From JBNJGB01 sp051747385 (lineage in GTDB: Bacteria; Myxococcota_A; UBA9042; PHBI01; JACKFB01), in the NCBI GenBank assembly GCA_051747385.1, contig JBNJGB010000015.1, positions 78,662 through 142,661 on the forward strand: 64,000 bases of DNA, written 5' to 3'. Below are positions 1-8,833 of the stretch, piece after piece. The notes beneath the pieces were generated by a model that was not told where the DNA came from, searched no databases, and worked only from the letters and a program-made list of their open reading frames with translations. The position numbers and the translations under genes are program-made. Position 1 is the first letter of the stretch; each line of letters opens with the position of its first letter.

Positions 1-1409
1 ACTGGCTCGGGGAGCTGGGGCGGGACTACTGCCCGCGCCACACGGTCCACGACGGCGCGGCCACCCCGGCCTGCCACGAGTGCTGGTCGAAGGAGGTGGA
101 GGCCCACGATCCGGACATCCGCGCCGAGCGCATCCGCTCGGAGTCGAGCCGGGGCCTGGTCACCAACCTCGCGGACGTCATCCGCTACGAGGCGCACTGC
201 TTCCGGACGGGCCTGCACACCGGCCACCTGGTCGTGCCCGGAGACACCTATCTGGACGTGGGCGAGGCCTGCGAGTACGCCCGCGTGCACCACCGGAGGC
301 TCACGTCGGAGGCGACCCGGCGGTGGATGGACGCCTGCCTCGTGCCCGGTCGGGACTACGCGACGTCGCCCAACGCCTTCGAGGCGCGCTGCGCCGACGT
401 CCTCGCCGCCCTCGTGACGCCGTCGAACCCGTCCGCGGACACGCGCTCGGCCCGTGCCCGGCGGGTGCTGCAGGACGTGGGGGAGCGCCTGTGCCACGCT
501 GCGGCGCTTCGGGGCGAGCCGACGCGTGGCTACCGGGCGGGGCTGGAGGCGGTGGCCGAGGGGGCCGAGCACCTCCTGCACGAAGGCGACGACGTGGACC
601 CGGAGGCCGTCCTCGGCGAGGCGCTGGAGCGGGCCGTCGCGGACGTGGAGGCCGCCGGGGGCGACCCGGGCGTGGCGGAGATCTTCGCGCTCGGCTATCG
701 GCCCACCCGCACGCGGGAGGCGGAGCCCGCGGGCGTCCGCGCCGCGCGCGTGGCCGCGGTCCGACGCCGTGCCCGGGCGGCGCGGACCCCGGTGGCGTCC
801 ACCCTGGAGGCCATGCCCGCCGTCGTGGAGTGCCTCGTCGACGCGCCCCGCTCTCCGGACCTGGTCGCGGAGCTGGGGCGGGCGGCACAGCAGGCCGCCG
901 CGGAGGGGGGCCTGTCCTGGGAGGCGGCCGCGCTCGCCGGCTGGCTGGGCGTCCCCGCGGAGGTGTGGGGCCCCGAGGACTCCAGCGCGGGCCTCCCCGG
1001 GCGCTGGTATTATCGGCTGGCATCCCGGACCCTCCCGGACGAGGCCCGCTGGGACGACTACCGCATCGTCCCCAACCCCTACCTGGACAAGCTCCCCTGT
1101 CCGTTCGAGCCCGAGTGGCTGGAGGGGCACCTCCGCCGGGCGCCGGACGAGACGGACCCGCCGACGCCGCGCCACGTCACGGAGCCCCGGTTCGTCCTGG
1201 CGGGGCCCGGCCGGGAGACGCCGCGCCTGCTGCCGCTCACCCCGGAGCGGGCGCGTCTCCTGGACCGTCTCGGCGACGGCCCCCGTGTGCGCGATCTTCT
1301 CGACCGCGACGTGACCCCGGACGCCCTGGCCCGCGCCCTGGAGGAGGAGCTGGTGCTCTGCCTCGGGATGGACAACCCCATCGGCCGCTTCGAGCCGCCG
1401 CCCGACTGA
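1..1409 (+). CDS. Unrecognised protein, 5'-truncated by window edge
   Basis: The frame is open from base 3, so the gene starts to the left of the window; 468 residues are visible. A GTG at 96 is an internal candidate start, but coding-like sequence continues upstream of it with a CPRH...CHEC arrangement that could bind zinc. The middle is Ala/Arg-rich and helical in character. The last ~60 residues (LTPERARLLDRLGDG..., then DALARALEEE) look like a small winged-helix or PqqD-like fold, which is inference only. No catalytic motif or membrane segment is visible and I do not recognise the family. The next gene begins 73 bases downstream on the same strand. Confidence 0.7.
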   Translation, partial: WLGELGRDYCPRHTVHDGAATPACHECWSKEVEAHDPDIRAERIRSESSRGLVTNLADVIRYEAHCFRTGLHTGHLVVPGDTYLDVGEACEYARVHHRRLTSEATRRWMDACLVPGRDYATSPNAFEARCADVLAALVTPSNPSADTRSARARRVLQDVGERLCHAAALRGEPTRGYRAGLEAVAEGAEHLLHEGDDVDPEAVLGEALERAVADVEAAGGDPGVAEIFALGYRPTRTREAEPAGVRAARVAAVRRRARAARTPVASTLEAMPAVVECLVDAPRSPDLVAELGRAAQQAAAEGGLSWEAAALAGWLGVPAEVWGPEDSSAGLPGRWYYRLASRTLPDEARWDDYRIVPNPYLDKLPCPFEPEWLEGHLRRAPDETDPPTPRHVTEPRFVLAGPGRETPRLLPLTPERARLLDRLGDGPRVRDLLDRDVTPDALARALEEELVLCLGMDNPIGRFEPPPD

Positions 1410-1482
1410 CGGACACCCTGGCGCCGGCGCGCCCGAGCGGCTACCTTTCTGCGCGTCGAGACCGCCAGCCGCCGGAGCCGCC

Positions 1483-3243
1483 ATGCCGATCTCCCGCCGC
1501 GAACTCCTGAAGCGAGCCTGCCTCACCGGCGCCACCCTCCCCCTGGGCGGGGTGCTGGCGCGCTGCGGGGGGGACGGCGGCGACGGCGACGCCGGCCCGG
1601 ACGTGGCCGCCGACGTGGGGACGGACCATGGGGCCGACGCCCTGGCCGACGCGGCGGAGGACGTGCCCCCGGAGGTGGACGACGCCGGGCCCGACGTGCC
1701 GGAGGAGGTCGAGGAGGAGCCGCTCCCCGAGTACGAGTACGACGGGGAGCCGGGGCCCGAGTACCTGTTCGAGCACGGCGTGGCGAGCGGAGACCCGCTG
1801 CCCACGGCGGTGATCCTCTGGACGCGGGTGTCGGCGGGGGCCTCGGCGGAGGACCCGTCCTCGCCGGACGCGCCCGAGGCGCCCGACTCGGTGGACGTCT
1901 TCTGGGAGGTGGCGCTGGACCCGGACTTCGAGGATCGGGTGGCGGCCGATTGGACCACGGCCGCCGCCGAGCGTGACCACACGGCCAAGGTGGACGCCGG
2001 CGGGCTGTCGCCCGACACCTCGTACTTCTACCGCTTCCGCGCCCTGGGGCGGACGTCGCCGGTGGCGCGGACGCGCACGGCGCCGCGCGGGGACGTGGAC
2101 CGCCTCCGCTTCGCGGTGTGCTCCTGCTCCAACTACTCGCGCGGCTGGTTCGTGGGCTACCGCGAGATGGCCGCCATGCCGGGCCTGTCGGCCGTCATCC
2201 ACCTGGGCGACTACATCTACGAGGGCGGCGAGCACGTCGTGCGGGCCCACGACCCGCCCCACGAGCTCCGCGTCCTGGCCGACTACCGGCGCCGCTACAG
2301 CCAGTACCGGCGCGACCCGGACCTGCAGGAGGCCCACCGGCAGCACCCGTTCATCCCGGTGTGGGACGACCACGAGTCCTCCAACAACGCCTGGGAGGAC
2401 GGCGCGGCGAACCACGACCCGGCGAGCGACGGCCCGTGGGAGTCGCGGGTCGCCGACGCCGTCCGGGCGTGGCACGAGTGGCAGCCCGTGCGGGAGACCT
2501 GGGATCGGCACATCTACCGGACCCTGCGCTACGGCGACCTGGTGGACCTCGTGATGCTGGACACTCGCTTGTGGGGGCGCGACCGGCAGGTGGAGGACGC
2601 CAGCGACGTGGAGGCCCTGGAGGATCCCGACCGGACCATCATGGGCTTCGACCAGGAGGCCTGGCTGGCCGAGGAGCTCGCCCTGTCCGAGGCGCGGTGG
2701 ACCGTGATCGGCCAGCAGGTGATGCTGGGACAGCTCCAGTTCAACGGCGTGACGTTCAACCCGGACCAGTGGGACGGCTACGAGGCCTCGCGGCAGCGCC
2801 TGTTCGACGCGGTCGAGGCGGGCGGGGTGCGGAACCTGGTGGTCCTGACGGGCGACATCCACTCGTCCTGGGCCAGCGACCTCATCCGTGAGCCCGAGGA
2901 CGACGTCTACGACCCGGAGACCGGCGAGGGCACCCTGGGCGTCGAGGTCGTGGTGCCCGGCGTGACCTCGCCGTTCCCCAAGGCCTACGCCCAGTATGCG
3001 CCCGTGGCGATCAACGTGAACGATCACGTCCGCTGGGCCGACGTGTCCCGGAAGGGGTTCGCGGTGCTCGACGTGACCCGGGACCGGGTCCAGGCGGCCT
3101 GGCATCTGTTCGAGGACGTGTCCGATCCCGAGGCGACCTCGACCGTCGGCGCCGTGTTCGCCTCGGCGGACGGCGCGAGTCACCTCCTGGAGGACAGCGA
3201 GGCGGCCGGCACGCCGGGCGACGCGCCGCCCCTCGCCCCCTGA
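1483..3243 (+). CDS. PhoD-family alkaline phosphatase, Tat-exported
   Basis: This 586-residue protein is a secreted metallophosphoesterase of the PhoD type, which releases phosphate from phosphomonoesters or diesters using a metal centre. The N-terminus SRRELLKRACLTGA is a twin-arginine signal, followed by LARCGG, a poor but possible lipobox. An Asp/Glu/Pro-rich linker runs to about residue 85. The PhoD N-domain follows (FEHGVASGDPLP...VILWTRV). The catalytic domain shows AVCSC, HLGDYIYEGG, WDDHESSNN and LTGDIHSSW, the expected metal ligands in order. A CGGAG ribosome site precedes the ATG. Length is normal for the family. The lipid-anchor question is open because LARC lacks a small residue before Cys. 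Confidence 0.93.
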   Translation: MPISRRELLKRACLTGATLPLGGVLARCGGDGGDGDAGPDVAADVGTDHGADALADAAEDVPPEVDDAGPDVPEEVEEEPLPEYEYDGEPGPEYLFEHGVASGDPLPTAVILWTRVSAGASAEDPSSPDAPEAPDSVDVFWEVALDPDFEDRVAADWTTAAAERDHTAKVDAGGLSPDTSYFYRFRALGRTSPVARTRTAPRGDVDRLRFAVCSCSNYSRGWFVGYREMAAMPGLSAVIHLGDYIYEGGEHVVRAHDPPHELRVLADYRRRYSQYRRDPDLQEAHRQHPFIPVWDDHESSNNAWEDGAANHDPASDGPWESRVADAVRAWHEWQPVRETWDRHIYRTLRYGDLVDLVMLDTRLWGRDRQVEDASDVEALEDPDRTIMGFDQEAWLAEELALSEARWTVIGQQVMLGQLQFNGVTFNPDQWDGYEASRQRLFDAVEAGGVRNLVVLTGDIHSSWASDLIREPEDDVYDPETGEGTLGVEVVVPGVTSPFPKAYAQYAPVAINVNDHVRWADVSRKGFAVLDVTRDRVQAAWHLFEDVSDPEATSTVGAVFASADGASHLLEDSEAAGTPGDAPPLAP

Positions 3244-3286
3244 GCGCTCACAAGCCTCACAGCTCGTCACATGTCGCAAGACGAAG

Positions 3287-3445
3287 GGCTCGCGCAAAGA
3301 CGCGAAGACGCAAAGGAAAACGGCATGCTTCGGCCCGGCGTGCTCGCTGTTGGCCCGCCGGTGACTCGACAGTCTCAGCCTAACCTGTGTGCGAGCGGTT
3401 CGCTGACCTTTGCGTCTTGGCGGCTTGGCGCGCGATTCTTCTTCG
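3287..3445. repeat. REP-like inverted repeat pair
   Basis: The 374-base gap 3244-3617 holds two oppositely oriented copies of an AAGACGCAAAGG-type repeat, at about 3295-3316 and (as CCTTTGCGTCTTGG) at about 3405-3420, extending into GGCTTGGCG. The arms share a 12-base perfect core. A further copy lies at about 4655-4690. This resembles the CTTTGCG/CTTGGCG repeat families scattered in many bacterial genomes. ORFs that run across it (QRREDAKEN, LTFASWRLG) are typical false calls. No other feature is seen in the gap. Confidence 0.6.
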
Positions 3446-3617
3446 CCAGATCGCGGCACCCCGAGATGTGCAGGACTGTGAGCTCACACGCGGGCCCGAC
3501 GCCCGCGTTGACGAAAAGGGCGCGGAATCCCTATGCTCACGGGACGCGGCAGGGCGGGCGAGCGCCGCTCCCAGCCGATGGGTCGGTCCTGGTCCAGAAC
3601 CCTCGCGGAGGTGCACC

Positions 3618-4466
3618 GTGCCCGGTCTCACGGTCCCCATGAAGCCCCTGGCGGACATCACGTTCATCGCCCAGGCCAAGCGCCTGTCGGTCGACTGGTC
3701 GCAGCCGACGGGGGAGGCGGCGAAGCAGTACGGGCAGGCCTTCTCGCCCTCGGAGAAGGCCGCCGTGCCGGAGCCGATGTGCTACTTCTTCCCCGTGTCC
3801 ACGAACAAGTATCACGTGGACCAGGCCAAGGACATCGGCAAGAAGTTCAAGGACCTGTGCCACGCCATGCTCGACGGCTTCAAGAAGGCCGTGGACATGT
3901 GGAAGATGCAGGCCGGGTTCCAGAACCTGAAGGTCATGGCCGTGTCCGCCATCGGACAGCCCGGCTGCCTCAAGGGCCCGGATCTGGCGCCGCTCATCAA
4001 GAACTTCAGCCTGCCCGCGGCCACGGGCAACGAGGCCAAGTGGCGGGACGCCATCGCCGACGGCCTCGCCAGGTCCTGGAAGGAGTGGCAGGACAAGGTC
4101 ATGGTGCCGGGCCTGCCCTGGTATCCGGCCTTCGCGGCGTTCCCGGGGCCCATGGCGCCGCCGATGCCGAACGTGCCGATGCCGCTCATCGCGTGCCCCT
4201 CGGCGGGCATGGCCAAGATGATGCCCAACGCGCTGAAGTCGGCCATGGAGCAGGGCTACAACCTGGACGATCCGGACGACCAGTTCGGCGCCCTCGCCCA
4301 GGCCATCGCCGTGGCCGTCTCGGCGTCGTTCATGGCCTGGCTCCCCATGCAGCAGGTGATGCTGGTCATGGGCCAGGGCCCCATCCCCACGTTCGCGCCG
4401 CCCTTCGTGCCCGTCGGGCCCGTGGTGAACGGCCAGAACCTCCCGGGGATGCACCTCATGTCGTGA
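3618..4466 (+). CDS. Unrecognised Pro/Met-rich protein
   Basis: The protein has 282 residues from the GTG at 3618, chosen because GGAGG lies six bases upstream; the longer open frame runs back into REP-like sequence. Residues 1-60 lead into an amphipathic helical region (KYHVDQAKDIGKKFKDL...). A central Lys/Trp-rich stretch is followed by a Pro-rich block (AAFPGPMAPPMPNVP) and a hydrophobic, Met-rich tail. There is no signal peptide. I do not recognise the family. The Pro/Gly/Met-rich, non-secreted character recalls proteins encoded beside phage-tail-like injection systems, but no sheath, tube or baseplate gene is present here, so that is inference with low confidence. It stands alone, and a hairpin follows its stop. 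Confidence 0.75.
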   Translation: MPGLTVPMKPLADITFIAQAKRLSVDWSQPTGEAAKQYGQAFSPSEKAAVPEPMCYFFPVSTNKYHVDQAKDIGKKFKDLCHAMLDGFKKAVDMWKMQAGFQNLKVMAVSAIGQPGCLKGPDLAPLIKNFSLPAATGNEAKWRDAIADGLARSWKEWQDKVMVPGLPWYPAFAAFPGPMAPPMPNVPMPLIACPSAGMAKMMPNALKSAMEQGYNLDDPDDQFGALAQAIAVAVSASFMAWLPMQQVMLVMGQGPIPTFAPPFVPVGPVVNGQNLPGMHLMS

Positions 4467-4471
4467 CAGGG

Positions 4472-4490
4472 GGCGGCCGGCGAGGCCGCC
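4472..4490 (+). terminator. GC hairpin after the Pro/Met-rich gene
   Basis: GGCGGCC, a 5-base loop and GGCCGCC form a 7-base perfect stem starting six bases after the stop codon at 4466. There is no T-tract, so this is a candidate rather than a classical intrinsic terminator. Confidence 0.35.
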
Positions 4491-4654
4491 TGCCGACCGG
4501 CCACGACTCGCCGGGATCCCGCGAAACGTGGACGTGGACGTGGTCGGGCCCTCCGGGCACCGTGTACCGTGTACCGGGCCGTCGGGAGTGACTCGGGACC
4601 GGGCACTGACCGCCGGGGACGGCGGTCGTAGCGCATCTTCCCCATTCATCCGCG

Positions 4655-4690
4655 CCTTTGCGGCTTGGCGCCTTGGCGCGAGCCCTTCGG
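4655..4690. repeat. Third copy of the CTTTGCG/CTTGGCG repeat
   Basis: GCCTTTGCGGCTTGGCG followed by CCTTGGCGCG matches the right-hand arm of the 3.3-3.45 kb pair in orientation and core. It sits in the 301-base convergent gap 4467-4767. That gap also holds short direct repeats of GTGGAC (about 4529-4541) and ACCGTGT (about 4559-4575), and no gene that I can support. Confidence 0.5.
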
Positions 4691-4767
4691 AGCTGCGGCG
4701 ATGGGTTGATCGACAGGCGCGGCCGCCGGCGGCCCACCGCACAGGCGGGTCGCCGGCGACGCGCGGA

Positions 4768-5280
4768 TCAATGCTCGTCGGTGCCGTCGGCCCCGTGCGG
4801 GTGGCCGTGCTCCTTCTCGTCGTCGGTCGCGTCGCGGACGTCCACGATCTCGATGGCGAAGTGGAGCGTCTCGCCGGCGAGGGGGTGGTTGTTGTCCACG
4901 ATCACCTGGTCGTCCTGGACGCCCAGGACCCAGATCGGGACCATTTCGCCCTCCGCGTCCTGCGCGGCGAACTGCATCCCGGCCTGGACCTCCACGTCCT
5001 CCGGGAAGGCGCTCCGGGGCACGGCCTGCGGGCCGGGCTCCTGACGCTCGCCGTAACCCTCGGAGGGTGGCACGACGGCCTCGAAGGAGTCGCCGGGGGC
5101 CTTGCCCTCCATCTGCCGCTCCAGGCCCGGCACGATGTTGCCGGCGCCGTGGAGGTAGGGGAGGGGATCGCGACCCTCGGACGTGTCGAGGACCTCTCCG
5201 CCCTCGTTCTTGAGGGTGTAGTTGAAGACCACCACCTTCTCGGTGGCGACCTCGCTCGCGCTGGACATGTCGTTCTCCAT
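4768..5280 (-). CDS. slyD: FKBP-type peptidyl-prolyl isomerase, SlyD-like
   Basis: This cytoplasmic prolyl isomerase and chaperone has 170 residues. The FKBP core appears as VVFNYTLKNEGGEVLDTSEG, then PLPYLHGAGNIVPGLERQMEG, with the insert-in-flap domain after PPSEGYGERQ and a return to the FKBP fold at VDNNHPLAGETLHFAIEIVDV. The C-terminus is His-rich (EHGHPHG), as in metal-binding SlyD tails but shorter. I use the ATG at 5280; the ATG at 5268 (MSSASEV) has GGAG six bases upstream and is equally possible. The upstream extension to 5322 looks non-coding. Confidence 0.92.
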   Translation of the reverse strand: MENDMSSASEVATEKVVVFNYTLKNEGGEVLDTSEGRDPLPYLHGAGNIVPGLERQMEGKAPGDSFEAVVPPSEGYGERQEPGPQAVPRSAFPEDVEVQAGMQFAAQDAEGEMVPIWVLGVQDDQVIVDNNHPLAGETLHFAIEIVDVRDATDDEKEHGHPHGADGTDEH

Positions 5281-5364
5281 AGTTCGGTGTACCCCCTCCT
5301 TAGTGCACGGAGGCGGGGCCACGCAATGCCCGCGCGCCGAGCCGACCTGTAGGAGGCGCCGCGG

Positions 5365-6189
5365 TCAGGAGCCGATCTCCTCCAGGGCCTCCGCGCCGGG
5401 CAGCGCCGAGAGGTCGGGTACCAGGACGATCTCGATGCGCCGGTTCTGGGCCCGGCCCTCCCGCGTCTCGTTCGACGCCACGGGCCGGTACTCGCCGTAG
5501 CTGGACGCGTGGACGCGCTCCGGAGGCATGTCCACGTCGATCATCGTCTGGAGCACCGAGTTGGCCCGCCCGAAGGCCAGCTCCCAGTTGGAGTCGTAGC
5601 GGCCGCCGCTGATGGGCACGTCGTCCGTGTGGCCGGCGATCTCGTAGCGCCGCTCGGGGATGGACACGAGCACGTCCGTGACCTCCTCGATGGCCCCCCT
5701 CCCGTCCCGGGACAGGCGCGCCGAGCCGGAGGGGAACAGGATGTCCGTCGCGAGCTGGACCACCATGCGGCCGTCGATGATGCGGACCCGCAGCTTGCCC
5801 GCCTCGATCATCTTCTGGAACCGCGCCAGGAGATCCCGGTACGCGCCGGCGCGCTCCTCGGCCGCGGCCTTGCGCTTTTCCAGCTCCGCGAGGGCCTCCT
5901 CGAGCTCCGCGGCGGAGGCCTTCAGCTTCGCGCGGTCCTTGAGCAGCCGCGCCTTCTCGCCGCGGGTCTCCTCGAGCTGCTCGTCCATCGCGGAGATGCG
6001 CTGCTCCAGATCGCGAACCTTCCCCTGCTCCGCGGCGAGGGCCTCCTCGAGGTCGGCCGACTTCTGCGTGCACGCCTCCTGGGCCTCCTGGAGCTCGGCG
6101 TAGTCCGCCTGCAGCGCCTCGTGGGTCGACTTCTTCACGCACGCCGCCATGGTGAGCGCGGCCAGAAGCACGGTCAGCGTCGCCTTCAC
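5365..6189 (-). CDS. OmpA/MotB-domain lipoprotein with coiled coil
   Basis: The protein has 274 residues from the GTG at 6189, preceded by GAGGAGG at good spacing. The signal VKATLTVLLAALTMAAC ends in a lipobox. Residues ~20-130 form a long coiled coil rich in Glu, Ala, Leu and Lys. The C-terminal ~130 residues are an OmpA-like peptidoglycan-binding domain: FPSGSARLSRDG, then GHTDDVPISGGRYDSNWELAFGRA, then the closing AQNRRIEIVLVP. The protein probably ties the outer membrane to the cell wall. The NWELAFGRA form is commonest in MotB-like and flagellar-independent OmpA proteins. It is a single gene, transcribed away from slyD's promoter side, with no stator partner nearby. Confidence 0.9.
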   Translation of the reverse strand: MKATLTVLLAALTMAACVKKSTHEALQADYAELQEAQEACTQKSADLEEALAAEQGKVRDLEQRISAMDEQLEETRGEKARLLKDRAKLKASAAELEEALAELEKRKAAAEERAGAYRDLLARFQKMIEAGKLRVRIIDGRMVVQLATDILFPSGSARLSRDGRGAIEEVTDVLVSIPERRYEIAGHTDDVPISGGRYDSNWELAFGRANSVLQTMIDVDMPPERVHASSYGEYRPVASNETREGRAQNRRIEIVLVPDLSALPGAEALEEIGS

Positions 6190-6319
6190 GCGGAACCTCC
6201 TCGCCGTCGTGTTCGGGTGGGGAATCCCCGCCACCGTACGCCGCGGCCCGGTCCTCCGCAAGGCGCTTCAGGGCGGCTCGCGGCCCCGCGGCGGGCGGGT
6301 TCGAGGGGGTTCGCCGGGG

Positions 6320-7522
6320 TCAGCGGTCCTGGAAGAAGTCCGAGGCGCGGTACTCGTCCACCGTGGCCCGGAGCAGGATCAGCAGCACGGCCGTGACCGG
6401 CACCGCGATGAGCACGCCGATGAAGCCGAACAGCTCGCCGAAGACCAGGATGGCGACGATGACGGTGAGCGGGGACAGCCCCACCGACTCCCCGACCACG
6501 CGGGGCGTGATGAACCACCCCTCCAGGAACTGGACCACCGCGAAGACGCCGTAGACCCCGAGGAGGTGGAGCCAGCCCTGCCAGTCCAGGAGCGCCATCA
6601 GCGTGGCGAGGATGACGCCGATGGTCGTGCCCACGTACGGGATGAGGTTCCCGACGCCGGCCACCAGCGCCACGACGAGCGCGAGCGGGAGCCCGACCAG
6701 GGTCAGCCCGACCGCGTAGAGGACGGCCAGGACGAGGGCCACGAGCATCTGCCCGCGGACGAAGGCGCTGATGACCTCGTCGATCTCGCGGAATCGGGCG
6801 CGCACGGCGGGCCGCAGGTGGACCGGCACGAGGCCGTCCAGGCGCGCCACGATGTCGTCGAAGTCGCGCAGGAGGTAGAACGCGAACACGGGGATGAGCG
6901 TCAGGGCGAGCACGAACGCCACGACGCTCGTCGTGCCGCCGTAGATCCACTCGGCGATGCGACCCGCGGGCTCGAGCAGGGCCTTCTCGTCGACGTCCAG
7001 GCCGCCCAGGACCTGCTCGACCGTGGCCTCGATCGTCTCGGGAAGCTGCACGCCGAACGTGTCCTCGAGCCAGCCGGGCAGGGCCTCGCCCAGGGCCGCC
7101 AGCTTCGCCGGGATCTGACGGAGCTGATCGACGATCTGGGGGCCCAGGGTGAACACGACGCCCGCGAGGACGAGCAGGAACAGGACCAGGAGCACCCCGA
7201 TGGAGGCCGCGCGGGGCACCCCGCGGGCTTCGAAGCGGTCGACGATCGGATCCAGGAGGTACGCGATGAGGAAGGCCACCAGGAACGGGACGGTGAACCC
7301 GGGCACCTGCAGGGCGATCCACACGACCGCCGCGAGGAAGGCCAGGGCGCCGAGGGCCCACGCGAACTTCGCCCACCCGCGCACGCTCATGATGGGCGGG
7401 CGCGGGGCCTCCTCCGCCTCCCCGGTCGGCGGCGCCCCGGAGTCCTCCGGCGCCTCCTCGGAGGCCGCGGCCGGCGGCGGAGCCTCCCCACCGCGGTCCG
7501 GCGTCTCGTCGTCGTGGATCAT
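6320..7522 (-). CDS. AI-2E family (PerM/YdiK-like) membrane protein
   Basis: This 400-residue integral membrane protein of the family named for the AI-2 exporter TqsA has a substrate that cannot be read from sequence. The first ~45 residues are acidic and Pro-rich. Two TM segments follow (WALGALAFLAAVVWIAL; VPFLVAFLIAYLLDP), where the AYLLDP motif is typical of the family, then a third near GVLLVLFLLVLAGVV. A large soluble loop precedes the C-terminal membrane block with VVALVAGVGNLIPYVGT, another family signature. The start at 7522 lacks a clear ribosome site; the ATG at 7390 is an alternative that would remove the acidic tail. Confidence 0.9.
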   Translation of the reverse strand: MIHDDETPDRGGEAPPPAAASEEAPEDSGAPPTGEAEEAPRPPIMSVRGWAKFAWALGALAFLAAVVWIALQVPGFTVPFLVAFLIAYLLDPIVDRFEARGVPRAASIGVLLVLFLLVLAGVVFTLGPQIVDQLRQIPAKLAALGEALPGWLEDTFGVQLPETIEATVEQVLGGLDVDEKALLEPAGRIAEWIYGGTTSVVAFVLALTLIPVFAFYLLRDFDDIVARLDGLVPVHLRPAVRARFREIDEVISAFVRGQMLVALVLAVLYAVGLTLVGLPLALVVALVAGVGNLIPYVGTTIGVILATLMALLDWQGWLHLLGVYGVFAVVQFLEGWFITPRVVGESVGLSPLTVIVAILVFGELFGFIGVLIAVPVTAVLLILLRATVDEYRASDFFQDR

Positions 7523-7592
7523 GGAGCGAGTGTACGCAGGTGGCGCGGTCTGCCAAGTCGGGACGCTCCGCCCGGTGTCGCCGCCCTCGTAC

Positions 7593-7628
7593 CCTTGCCC
7601 TTGCCCTTGCCCTTGCCCTTGCCTTTGC
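7593..7628. repeat. CCTTGC hexanucleotide microsatellite
   Basis: Five perfect CCTTGC units are followed by one CTTTGC unit in the gap between the AI-2E gene and the hydrolase. A second tract of seven units lies at 39711-39752. Confidence 0.9.
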
Positions 7629-7794
7629 CTGAAAGAGCGGCTCGCGCCGGCCCATCTCTGTCTGCGCGGGCGGGGACGCAGCGGGGACGCCCGCGGTCCC
7701 GGGGGATGCCGATGCCGGCGTTCCGGGCGCGACCCACGCGGTCCTTGCCCCGCCGGCCCGGGGTCGGTAGACCGGCCGTGGTGGGAGGACGACC

Positions 7795-8787
7795 ATGAGC
7801 GAACGAGACGACCTCGCGCGGACCCCGAGCACCATGAGCGCCCTGCGCCGTTGGGCCTACGGGCGGCTGTTCATCGGGAGCCTCGAGTCCCTGAGCCGCG
7901 CCCTCCGGCACGTGCCCCATCTCCGCCCGGAGCGCAACGGCGTCGAGGTCTTCCGGGACGTGCCGTACGTGGACGACGGCCGCCCGGAGCACCGCCTGGA
8001 CATCTACCGGCCGGCGGACGCCGAGGGGCCCCTCCCCGCCGTGCTGTACGTCCACGGCGGCGGCTTCCGCTACTTCGACAAGGAGACCCACTGGGCGATG
8101 GCGGCGGCCTTCGCCCGGCGGGGCTTCGTGACCTTCAACGTGAACTATCGCCGCTCGGACACCCACACCTACCCCGCGGCGGTGGAGGACGTCTTCGACG
8201 CCTGCCTGTGGATGCAGGAGCACGCGGAGTCGTACGGCGCCGACCTGGATCGCAGCGTGTGGGCCGGCGAGTCGGCGGGCGGCAACCTGGTCCTCGGGCT
8301 GGCCGTGGCGGCGTGCTGGCGTCGGCCGGAGCCCTGGGCACGCCGGCTGTGGGAGGCCGCGCCCCGCCCGCGCGTGCTGCTGCCGGCGTGCGGCTACCTC
8401 GAGGTGAGCAACCCGGATCGCCACGCCCGCGAGCGCCCCATGCCCCGCTGGATGGCCGATCGCATCGAGCAGGTCAGCGACGTCTACCTCCCCGACCACC
8501 GCGACCCGGATCCGAGCCACGCCTTCGCGAATCCCCTGACCCTCCTCGAGGGGGCCGACCCGCCGGAGAGGCCCTTTCCGGCCACCTTCGCGATCGTCGG
8601 CGACAAGGATCCGGTGATGGGTGACACGGTGCGGCTGGGGGAGGCCTTGGACGCCCTGGACGTCCCCAACCGCATCAAGATCTACCCGGGCGGCGTCCAC
8701 GCCTTCCACGCGCTCCGCTTCCATCGCCTGGCGAAGGAGGCGTGGCGGGACCAGTTCGCGTTCATCGACGAGCACGTGCGCGGCTGA
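7795..8787 (+). CDS. Alpha/beta hydrolase, hormone-sensitive-lipase type
   Basis: This 330-residue cytoplasmic serine hydrolase probably cleaves short acyl esters. The HSL-family oxyanion motif HGGGFRYF lies near residue 86, and the nucleophile elbow GESAGG (Ser) near residue 160. The acid is likely the Asp in GDKDPVMGD, and the histidine the one in GGVHAFH near the C-terminus. A GGGAGGA site sits directly upstream of the ATG. No signal peptide is visible. It lies just after the first CCTTGC tract and before the Omp85 gene on the same strand, with no obvious functional link. Confidence 0.92.
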   Translation: MSERDDLARTPSTMSALRRWAYGRLFIGSLESLSRALRHVPHLRPERNGVEVFRDVPYVDDGRPEHRLDIYRPADAEGPLPAVLYVHGGGFRYFDKETHWAMAAAFARRGFVTFNVNYRRSDTHTYPAAVEDVFDACLWMQEHAESYGADLDRSVWAGESAGGNLVLGLAVAACWRRPEPWARRLWEAAPRPRVLLPACGYLEVSNPDRHARERPMPRWMADRIEQVSDVYLPDHRDPDPSHAFANPLTLLEGADPPERPFPATFAIVGDKDPVMGDTVRLGEALDALDVPNRIKIYPGGVHAFHALRFHRLAKEAWRDQFAFIDEHVRG

Positions 8788-8833
8788 GCCGAGGGCCGCC
8801 CACCGGCCGTCAGCCGATTGTCTGATTCCGGCG

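Noticed and set aside
3271..3642. A 123-residue frame in the gap before the Pro/Met-rich gene
   Set aside because: Its protein (QRREDAKEN, FASWRLG) is the typical translation of dispersed repeats.
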